Origin: an uncultured Erysipelotrichaceae bacterium
Lineage (GTDB): Bacteria > Bacillota_I > Bacilli_A > RFN20 > CAG-288
Assembly: GCA_902771745.1 (NCBI GenBank)
Contig: CACXYG010000046.1
Coordinates: 1 to 8,832 of the forward strand
Direction: 5' to 3'
DNA length: 8,832 nt
Shown: piece after piece, positions 1-4,061 of the stretch
How positions within the stretch are numbered: the first letter of the stretch is position 1
How the letters are laid out: every line of letters begins with the position of its first letter
The notes under the pieces: model-generated
The model's input: the letters and a program-made list of their open reading frames with translations, nothing else
What the model was told of the DNA's origin: nothing
Database searches by the model: none
Translations under genes and position numbers: made by a program

Positions 1-60
1 GAAGACAACACCCTTGCGATCATATTTCCTCGCCCAGTCAGGCAGCAGTTCCTTCTTCAT
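1..60 (-). CDS. 5' fragment of a minus-strand gene, possibly a transposase
   Basis: Only the first 20 codons lie in the window; the gene continues past the left edge. The readable peptide starts MKKELLPDWARKYDRKGVVF, which reminds me of the N-terminus of IS4/IS1634-type DDE transposases in Bacillota. That is recall of a general pattern, not a search result, and no catalytic residue is visible. The ATG at 60 is the only start in the fragment. No Shine-Dalgarno sequence precedes it, and the -10 box of a very good promoter ends only 9 nt upstream, so the message may be leaderless. If it is a transposase, the insertion-sequence end should lie between about 100 and 180, but I see no clear terminal repeat because the other end is outside the window. 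Confidence 0.5.
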   Translation of the reverse strand, partial: MKKELLPDWARKYDRKGVVF

Positions 61-69
61 GTTGGTTGT

Positions 70-98
70 ATTATATCATAAATACAATACAATGACAA
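70..98 (-). promoter_or_regulatory. Strong sigma-A promoter for the left-edge gene
   Basis: On the minus strand there is TTGTCA (98-93), a 17-bp spacer and a perfect TATAAT (75-70). The expected start of transcription is within about 2-3 nt of the ATG at 60, leaving no room for a ribosome binding site. Confidence 0.65.
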
Positions 99-177
99 GG
101 CAACTACCAAAAACGCCGCAAAATCATATATTCAGGTCAGAAGATTTATGAGTAATGACTAAATTGAAAGAAAGGGC

Positions 178-205
178 TTGCAAAATTTTTGAAGTTTGAT
201 ACAAT
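178..205 (+). promoter_or_regulatory. Promoter for the 212-350 transcript
   Basis: TTGCAA (178-183), a 16-bp spacer and TACAAT (200-205), with a TG one base upstream of the -10 box (extended -10). Start of transcription is expected near 212. No protein gene begins before the terminator at 322-350, so the promoter appears to serve a short RNA. Confidence 0.5.
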
Positions 206-211
206 ATTGTT

Positions 212-350
212 CCACTGATAGCATACTAGGACTTGTAGCCACACGCTTCTTCAGTCCGGCTTCTCTTTGTCGCAATACATTGCTTTAAGAACTTTGCCGC
301 TATCAGTCGTACCACAAAGTCAAAAGCACTCCGCAAGGGGTGCTTTTTCA
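212..350 (+). ncRNA. Candidate structured small RNA of unknown family
   Basis: The stretch sits between a promoter (178-205) and an intrinsic terminator (322-350) and contains no convincing ORF. Several helices can be drawn. ACTGATAGC (214-222) pairs perfectly with GCTATCAGT (299-307) as a long-range closing stem. Inside it, GGACT (229-233) pairs with AGTCC (253-257) and GCAA (272-275) with TTGC (280-283). A competing hairpin, ACTTTG (291-296) with CAAAGT (315-320), holds the 3' half of the closing stem in its loop, so the two would form either a pseudoknot or alternative folds. I do not recognise the family. I looked for cyclic di-GMP riboswitch, T-box and SRP RNA signatures and found none. 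It could be a trans-acting RNA or the leader of the EAL gene downstream, although that gene has its own likely promoter. A tracrRNA-like origin cannot be excluded, but no CRISPR repeat or cas gene is in the window. Confidence 0.4.
322..350 (+). terminator. Intrinsic terminator of the 212-350 RNA
   Basis: AAAAGCACTCC (322-332) pairs with GGGGTGCTTTT (337-347) through an 11-bp stem with one T-G wobble. The loop is the GNRA tetraloop GCAA, and a T-run follows. It lies upstream of the EAL gene, so it separates the RNA from that gene unless it is conditionally bypassed. Confidence 0.75.
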
Positions 351-407
351 TTTGGCATGTTTCACTCGAGCAAATCTTCTTAATCACATGTAAAAGAATT
401 AATGAAA

Positions 408-432
408 TATGATAGAATACCTGTGTTAGGGA
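408..432 (+). promoter_or_regulatory. Extended -10 promoter and ribosome binding site of the EAL gene
   Basis: TATG (408-411), one base, then TAGAAT (413-418) is a perfect TRTGN extended -10 element. No good -35 box is visible. AGGGA (428-432) is a modest Shine-Dalgarno site 5 nt before the ATG at 438. This arrangement places the promoter inside the longest ORF (ATG at 402) and argues for the downstream start. Confidence 0.45.
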
Positions 433-437
433 TATTT

Positions 438-2369
438 ATGAAAGATTTAATCTTCACAGGTTGTTCAATACCTATTCTCATTCTTATCATCATCGCCCTT
501 TACGTTCGTAAAACCACACGTGGACAATCGAACCGCTATTTTTTAATTATAAACTATGTCACTTTAGCGGTAGCCATCATCGATTTTACGAATGGTATCT
601 TACGAAACACGGTTTTAAATAATAATGTGGTTCTGGTAATCAGCTATACCTTCTCCACATTGTACTTTTTGATGAGAAATACTTCTATCTTCCTCTATCT
701 GATCTTCTTGATCTATACCTTCAGAATACAGGACATATTCAAAAGGAAATGGTTATATGTCTTGCTGATGCTTCCGTTATTTGTCGTCTTTGCCTTAGTC
801 TTGAGTAATCCGATTCACCATCAGATCTTCACCGTCGATCTTGTCAACAGTTATCAAAGACAACCTCTGATCAATGTCTTATACGTCATGTCTTTGGTCT
901 ATGGTCTGGCTGGTATGGTGTTGTTATTTATCTGTATTCGCTTCATCAGTTTCAGTAAATGGATATGTCTACAGTCAATCTACATCTTGACGATTATCGC
1001 TGTCCTAGGTCAGTATCTTAATTCTTCTCTCCAGATTGAAATCTTCTCCACTGCGCTTTCTTTATTGATCGTCGCTTTCTTTGTCTTAAGACCAGAAGAA
1101 TTATCGGATGCCAGAACCGGTCTCCACTCCTATACGGATTATCAGTTAGAACTCAAGAAAGCCAATTTGGCCAAGCAGAAATTATGTGTTCAGATGATCA
1201 AAATCACCAATATTTCCAACATTCAGACCTACTATGGTGAAGTGAGTTATCTAGGGGCAATCAAAGAGATTGCAAATTATTACTATGATGAGGCCAAACG
1301 AGACAAATTGACGATTGATATCTTCTTTGAAGAACCTGGCAATCTTTATATTCTGGTTGAAGATGAAACATTTGACTGCCAGAAAGTCTTCGAGAATATG
1401 CTCTCCTTCTTCCGTGAACAGAGTTCGAGTGAAAATAATGTTGCTGCCTATCTGAAATTGAAAGGCTGTGGCATCGTTCTTCCTAAGGATACGGAAAACT
1501 TGCAGACTGTCATTCGTTTAGGTCACGCCTTTGATCGTTATTTAGAAAAGAATGATTCTTTCTGCTATGGAAGAGACATCATCCATCAGAGAGAATACAT
1601 CATTGAATCCAATCTTCGTGAAATCCTTCGCGAAGCCATCAACAACAATCGTTTCGAGATGTACTATCAACCGATTTATGACATCCGTGCTGGTAAGTTC
1701 TTAAGTGCGGAAGCCCTGATTCGTTTAAACGATCCGGAATTCGGTATCATCATGCCTGGCTTGTTTATCCCAGCGGCGGAGCAGAGAAATATGCTTGGTC
1801 CGATCGGTGAGTTTGTCTTAGAGGACGTTTTCCGTTTTGTCGGTAGTGATGATTTCCAAAATTCCGGGTTGGAATTTGTGGAGATCAACTTATCCGTCCA
1901 CCAGGCCATCGACCCTTCCTTGATCTACCATGTTGAAACGCTTCAGAATAAATATCATGTTCAACCATCTCAAATCAACTTTGAAGTCACCGAATCCATC
2001 TATTCTCAAGATCATGAATTGTTGGATTATAACCTTGAGAAATTGAAAGAGATGGGTTATCAGTTGTCGCTGGATGATTATGGTACTGGTTATTCCAATA
2101 TCAATCGAGTCTTAAGTCTACCTTTATCTATCATTAAGTTTGATAAGAGTTTGGTCGATGCTTCCGATAGTGAAAAAGGTCGCTCTGTCCTAGGCTATTC
2201 TATCCTGATGATGAGAAATATCAGAAAGGCGATTTTAGTCGAAGGTGTTGAGACCAAAGAGAAAGTGGATCAGGTCATCTCTCTGGGTGCTGAATATATC
2301 CAAGGCTTCTATTACTCTAAGCCTTTGCCTGTCCCTCAGTTCCTAGAGTTTATCGCTACGCATAACTAA
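438..2369 (+). CDS. Membrane-anchored EAL-domain cyclic di-GMP phosphodiesterase with degenerate GGDEF
   Basis: Predicted to hydrolyse cyclic di-GMP to pGpG at the inner face of the membrane. With the 438 start the protein has 643 residues. Roughly residues 5-218 form about seven hydrophobic segments, probably a membrane sensor. Residues about 225-385 look like a GGDEF domain, entered by SDARTGL, but the signature position reads EEPGN (298-302), so it cannot be a normal cyclase. The EAL domain (about 390-643) keeps every catalytic position I can check: YQP (Q411), EAL (425-427), INLS (N484), EVTES (E516, E519), DDYGTGYS (D546, D547), K567, EGVET (E602) and QGFYYSKPL (Q622). It should therefore be active, perhaps with the GGDEF remnant as a GTP-sensing or dimerising module. 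An ATG at 402 would add 12 residues but lacks a ribosome binding site and lies upstream of the likely -10 box. The neighbours do not identify its signal. Confidence 0.9.
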   Translation: MKDLIFTGCSIPILILIIIALYVRKTTRGQSNRYFLIINYVTLAVAIIDFTNGILRNTVLNNNVVLVISYTFSTLYFLMRNTSIFLYLIFLIYTFRIQDIFKRKWLYVLLMLPLFVVFALVLSNPIHHQIFTVDLVNSYQRQPLINVLYVMSLVYGLAGMVLLFICIRFISFSKWICLQSIYILTIIAVLGQYLNSSLQIEIFSTALSLLIVAFFVLRPEELSDARTGLHSYTDYQLELKKANLAKQKLCVQMIKITNISNIQTYYGEVSYLGAIKEIANYYYDEAKRDKLTIDIFFEEPGNLYILVEDETFDCQKVFENMLSFFREQSSSENNVAAYLKLKGCGIVLPKDTENLQTVIRLGHAFDRYLEKNDSFCYGRDIIHQREYIIESNLREILREAINNNRFEMYYQPIYDIRAGKFLSAEALIRLNDPEFGIIMPGLFIPAAEQRNMLGPIGEFVLEDVFRFVGSDDFQNSGLEFVEINLSVHQAIDPSLIYHVETLQNKYHVQPSQINFEVTESIYSQDHELLDYNLEKLKEMGYQLSLDDYGTGYSNINRVLSLPLSIIKFDKSLVDASDSEKGRSVLGYSILMMRNIRKAILVEGVETKEKVDQVISLGAEYIQGFYYSKPLPVPQFLEFIATHN

Positions 2370-2405
2370 AAAACCCGGTTCTGTGAATTGAGAACCGGGA
2401 TTTTT
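2368..2405. terminator. Bidirectional terminator between the EAL gene and the DtxR-like gene
   Basis: CCCGGTTCT (2374-2382) pairs perfectly with AGAACCGGG (2391-2399) around an 8-nt loop. An A-run (2368-2373) and a T-run (2401-2405) flank it, so it can end transcription in both directions between two convergent genes. Confidence 0.9.
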
Positions 2406-2406
2406 A

Positions 2407-2799
2407 TTAATCTTTGTGAGCGACTTTTTCTTCGTAGACTTTCTTCAAGGCCTGGAAGGTACTTTCGGATAAGTCGTGTTCGATACGACAGGCATCATCA
2501 AAAGCGGTCTGGTCATCGACACCTAAGGCGACGAAGAATCTGTGGAGAATGATGTATCTGCCATAAACCTTCTTTGCGATAGCCATACCAGCTTCGGTTA
2601 AGTTTAAGACCTGCTTAGGACCGACAGTGACATAACCTTCATTTTCCAATTTCTTTAAAGCGATGGAAACACTGGCCTTAGAGAAATTCATGGAAGTGGC
2701 GATATCAATGGCGTGAACGTTTGGGTTACCTTCTTCCTGAAGCATCAGAATTCTCTTTAAATAGTTTTCTGCGGACTCATTTGTATTTGTATCTTGCAT
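2407..2799 (-). CDS. DtxR/MntR-family metal-dependent transcriptional regulator (atypical ligands)
   Basis: A 130-residue cytoplasmic DNA-binding protein of the iron/manganese repressor family; its nearness to feoAB makes iron the likely signal. The N-terminal winged helix spans about residues 8-70, with the recognition region near SKASVSIALKKLENEGY (40-56). The dimerisation/metal domain covers about 71-125. There is no C-terminal SH3 domain, as in MntR. The DACRIEH motif (102-108) keeps Cys104, Glu107 and His108, matching DtxR C102, E105 and H106. Other ligand positions differ: MntR D8 aligns with Asn12, E11 with Lys15 and H77 with Tyr82, while a His (H86) appears four residues on. The start has a strong AGGAGG site 8 nt upstream. 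The gene is divergent from the predicted small RNA and near a GATAGTTA-N5-AACTAAC site, which suggests autoregulation and control of feo. Family assignment is firm; the metal is inferred. Confidence 0.88.
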   Translation of the reverse strand: MQDTNTNESAENYLKRILMLQEEGNPNVHAIDIATSMNFSKASVSIALKKLENEGYVTVGPKQVLNLTEAGMAIAKKVYGRYIILHRFFVALGVDDQTAFDDACRIEHDLSESTFQALKKVYEEKVAHKD

Positions 2800-2833
2800 G
2801 GTGAATTCCTCCTAGCAAATGTTACATACTAAT

Positions 2834-2862
2834 AGTAAATCAAAAATCATTTTTGTTGACAA
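2834..2862 (-). promoter_or_regulatory. Likely promoter of the DtxR-like gene
   Basis: On the minus strand there is TTGTCA (2862-2857), a 17-bp spacer and TTTACT (2839-2834) with an upstream TG extension. Its -35 box overlaps the -35 box of the divergent plus-strand promoter (2856-2861), so the two may compete. A second option further out is a perfect TATAAT (2890-2885) with a weak CTGTTA -35. The TAGTT-N6-AACTA operator candidate would then lie exactly inside its spacer. Confidence 0.4.
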
Positions 2863-2884
2863 GTCAATTGCGTTTCTATATGCT
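2856..2884 (+). promoter_or_regulatory. Promoter of the predicted iron-responsive small RNA
   Basis: Perfect TTGACA (2856-2861), 17-bp spacer, TATGCT (2879-2884), start of transcription near 2891. The operator candidate TAGTT begins 10 nt after the -10 box. In the feoA promoter the same element begins 9 nt after its -10 box, so the two promoters share geometry almost to the base. Confidence 0.5.
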
Positions 2885-2891
2885 ATTATAC

Positions 2892-2911
2892 GATAGTTAG
2901 ACGCAACTAAC
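2892..2911 (+). promoter_or_regulatory. Operator candidate, copy 1 (GATAGTTA-N5-AACTAAC)
   Basis: The 20-mer GATAGTTAGACGCAACTAAC contains the inverted repeat TAGTT-N6-AACTA (2894-2909). It matches the 20-mer at 3486-3505 in front of feoA at every base except the central five. It resembles DtxR/IdeR-type sites in its TTAG/CTAA character. Binding by the adjacent DtxR-like protein is inferred. Confidence 0.55.
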
Positions 2912-2967
2912 AGTCAAATTATTCTTGTTTGAACCGCAAGAATAAGTGACGACCTCCAATATATAGA

Positions 2968-3006
2968 AAGCCCAGGCCTTGAACCAGCCTGGACTTTTTA
3001 TTTTTT
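2968..3006. terminator. Terminator shared by the small RNA (+) and the nifU-like gene (-)
   Basis: CCAGGC (2972-2977) pairs with GCCTGG (2987-2992); the stem extends to AAG/CTT past one mismatch. A strong T-rich run (2995-3006) follows on the plus strand. On the minus strand the hairpin begins just after the nifU-like stop codon but is followed by a weaker T-run. The plus-strand U-tract overlaps the last codons of the nifU-like gene. Confidence 0.75.
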
Positions 3007-3324
3007 CTCCTTGGCGGCTTGTTGTTGAGCGATGGTTCTCGGATTCATCAATTGCTGTTGTAAGGAACGGAAGCCAGGATTGGCACCTTTGCCCGCTAAT
3101 TCGACAGCGGTGATCTGAGGAATCTCGTTCATCAGAATGACAGCGATAGAATCAGAGACATCGGTTGGGGCAAGACCACAACCCGCACATGCGCCGATCA
3201 TTCTGACATACAAAACACCAGTCTCTTTGTCATAGTGATCGATTTCGATATTTCCACCTTCATTCATCAGGTAAGGGCGAATCTTATTCAAGGTGTATTC
3301 AATTCTATCTTCGAGTGTTCTCAT
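2998..3324 (-). CDS. NifU C-terminal-domain protein (Fe-S cluster scaffold/carrier)
   Basis: A small cytoplasmic protein of 108 residues, predicted to hold and pass on iron-sulfur clusters, usually one [4Fe-4S] shared by a dimer. Residues about 5-75 match the NifU-like C-terminal domain: an N-terminal IRPYLMNEGGNIEI stretch (15-28) and the cluster-binding GACAGC motif with Cys46 and Cys49 as the CxxC pair. The tail (about 80-108) is Gln/Ala/Lys rich and probably unstructured. The ATG at 3324 has no Shine-Dalgarno site; the preceding leader is A-rich. It is transcribed divergently from feoA, so cluster assembly and iron uptake sit back to back. Its 3' end is convergent with the predicted small RNA and shares its terminator. 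Family assignment is firm; its exact client proteins are unknown. Confidence 0.88.
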   Translation of the reverse strand: MRTLEDRIEYTLNKIRPYLMNEGGNIEIDHYDKETGVLYVRMIGACAGCGLAPTDVSDSIAVILMNEIPQITAVELAGKGANPGFRSLQQQLMNPRTIAQQQAAKEKK

Positions 3325-3350
3325 ATTGGTTTTTTTTGATTTATGAAACT

Positions 3351-3379
3351 ATTAAATATTTTTTTCTTTGGGAAAGCAA
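3351..3379 (-). promoter_or_regulatory. Promoter of the nifU-like gene
   Basis: On the minus strand there is TTGCTT (3379-3374), a 17-bp spacer and TTTAAT (3356-3351), giving an A-rich leader of about 20 nt before the ATG at 3324. It is about 70 bp from the feoA promoter and faces away from it. Confidence 0.5.
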
Positions 3380-3447
3380 CAAAAAGGCTCTTTTTATTTG
3401 TTCCAGCAACCATAATACTCTTTTTTTAGGCATTTTTCATCAAAAAT

Positions 3448-3463
3448 TAGTTGACACAAACTC
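3448..3463 (+). promoter_or_regulatory. Operator candidate, weaker copy over the feoA -35 box
   Basis: TAGTTGACACAAACTC fits TAGTT-N6-AACT with one end base off. Its centre is 40 bp, close to four helical turns, from the copy at 3488-3503. This is weaker evidence than for the other two copies because it coincides with the TTGACA box. Confidence 0.3.
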
Positions 3464-3479
3464 TCCTCGCTATTATAGT
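3451..3479 (+). promoter_or_regulatory. Promoter of the feo operon
   Basis: Perfect TTGACA (3451-3456), 17-bp spacer, TATAGT (3474-3479), start of transcription near 3486. Candidate operator copies lie over the -35 box (3448-3463) and at the transcription start (3486-3505). Confidence 0.75.
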
Positions 3480-3485
3480 ATTGAG

Positions 3486-3505
3486 GATAGTTATATTTAA
3501 CTAAC
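3486..3505 (+). promoter_or_regulatory. Operator candidate, copy 2 at the feo transcription start
   Basis: GATAGTTATATTTAACTAAC holds TAGTTA (3488-3493) and TAACTA (3498-3503), a 6-bp inverted repeat with a 4-bp centre. It is identical to copy 1 outside the central five bases. Its position just past the -10 box is typical for a repressor site. Confidence 0.6.
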
Positions 3506-3520
3506 TCGGAAGGAGGGCAT

Positions 3521-3736
3521 ATGCCAATTCTTATCGCACCAATTAACCAAGAACTTACGGTCAAACGCGTTTCCGGAAACGACAAAGAGCGTAAACATCT
3601 TGAGAGCCTCGGCATTGTCCCAGGCCGTACTATCACAATCTTAAAAGCTACTAACAATGGAGTGATCGTTTTGATTAATGACATGCGTCTAGCTATTGAT
3701 CGTAACGTCGCCATGTCTATTGTCGTTGCAGCTTAG
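3521..3736 (+). CDS. feoA: FeoA-domain protein, first copy
   Basis: A 71-residue cytoplasmic SH3-like protein of the ferrous iron transport system; FeoA is thought to bind the FeoB G-protein region and support Fe(II) uptake. The sequence has the FeoA pattern: an N-terminal strand with VKRVSGNDKERKHLESLGI (14-32), then VPGRTITIL and a C-terminal strand around LINDMRLAIDRNVAMSI. The length is normal for the family (about 70-85). A strong AAGGAGGG site (3510-3517) precedes the ATG. It is the first gene of the operon, 16 nt before the second feoA, and is probably controlled by the operator at 3486-3505. The family is clear; which of the two copies does the canonical job cannot be told from sequence. 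Confidence 0.92.
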   Translation: MPILIAPINQELTVKRVSGNDKERKHLESLGIVPGRTITILKATNNGVIVLINDMRLAIDRNVAMSIVVAA

Positions 3737-3752
3737 AAGGGGAAAATGTAAT

Positions 3753-4061
3753 ATGGAAGACAGCACAGTAAAAATTGCTGAAGTTGTCAATGTTGGCGAT
3801 GTTGTCACACTCAACACTGTCCTCATTGGAACGTCTGGAACCATTGTCAAAGTCAATGGTGAAGGAAAAATCCGTCGTCGTTTGTTCGATATGGGTCTCA
3901 CCCCAGGTGCCGAAGTGTTCTTACGTAAGAAGGCTCCACTTGGCGATCCATTAGAAATCACTTTGAGAGGTTATGAACTTTCTCTCAGAAAAGATGAAGC
4001 CCAGTATGTGGAAATCAAAGTCACTGATGTACCAGCTTCTTCTGAAGGAGAAAACAAGTAA
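3753..4061 (+). CDS. feoA: FeoA-domain protein, second copy
   Basis: A 102-residue FeoA-type protein that probably acts with FeoB and the first FeoA. The core is GKIRRRLFDMGLTPGAEV (about 37-54), the classic FeoA segment, followed by PLGDPLEITLRGYELSLRKDEA, which is closer to the FeoA consensus than the first copy. About 25 extra N-terminal residues and a polar tail flank the domain. I chose the ATG at 3753 because AAGGGGA (3737-3743) lies 9 nt upstream; the longer ORF from 3696 would overlap the first feoA and lacks such a site. The stop codon overlaps the feoB start by one base (TAATG), so translation is probably coupled. Tandem feoA genes before feoB are common in Bacillota. Confidence 0.92.
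   Translation: MEDSTVKIAEVVNVGDVVTLNTVLIGTSGTIVKVNGEGKIRRRLFDMGLTPGAEVFLRKKAPLGDPLEITLRGYELSLRKDEAQYVEIKVTDVPASSEGENK

Larger units (their letters stand above)
2891..3006 (+). ncRNA. Predicted iron-responsive small RNA with duplicated loop motif
   Basis: A plus-strand transcript of about 115 nt is bounded by the promoter at 2856-2884 and the terminator at 2968-3006, and has no ORF. Hairpin A is TTATTCTTG (2919-2927) with CAAGAATAA (2937-2945), 9 bp, loop UUUGAACCG. The terminator hairpin CCAGGC/GCCTGG has loop CUUGAACCA. Both loops are 9 nt and carry UUGAACC at loop positions 2-8, which suggests a duplicated pairing seed. Between the hairpins an unpaired stretch contains CCTCC (2953-2957), complementary to Shine-Dalgarno sequences. 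A 5' hairpin, GTTAG/CTAAC, overlaps the operator. The promoter architecture is shared with feoA, so expression should rise when iron is scarce. By analogy with RyhB and FsrA it may repress iron-using proteins. It could instead be only an untranslated region with chance symmetry; no expression evidence is available here. Confidence 0.5.

Noticed and set aside
212..350. Cyclic di-GMP riboswitch ahead of the EAL gene
   Set aside because: The conserved GEMM class I and II core sequences are not present, although the position was suggestive.
212..350. tracrRNA of a CRISPR-Cas9 locus
   Set aside because: No repeats, spacers or cas genes are in the window, and no anti-repeat can be tested. Kept only as a remote option.
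402..437. Upstream ATG for the EAL protein
   Set aside because: No ribosome binding site, and the extended -10 box lies inside it; the ATG at 438 has AGGGA at suitable spacing. Not fully excluded.
2928..2990. tRNA gene remnant, because GGTTCAA resembles a tRNA T-arm on the minus strand
   Set aside because: No acceptor, D or anticodon stems surround it; the motif is better explained by the repeated hairpin loops.
3315..3500. Plus-strand ORF of 61 codons between the nifU-like gene and feoA
   Set aside because: It lies across two promoters in AT-rich intergenic DNA, with Phe/Tyr/Leu-rich composition and no ribosome binding site.
3696..3752. Longer N-terminus for the second FeoA
   Set aside because: It would overlap the first feoA in another frame; the ATG at 3753 has its own AAGGGGA site.
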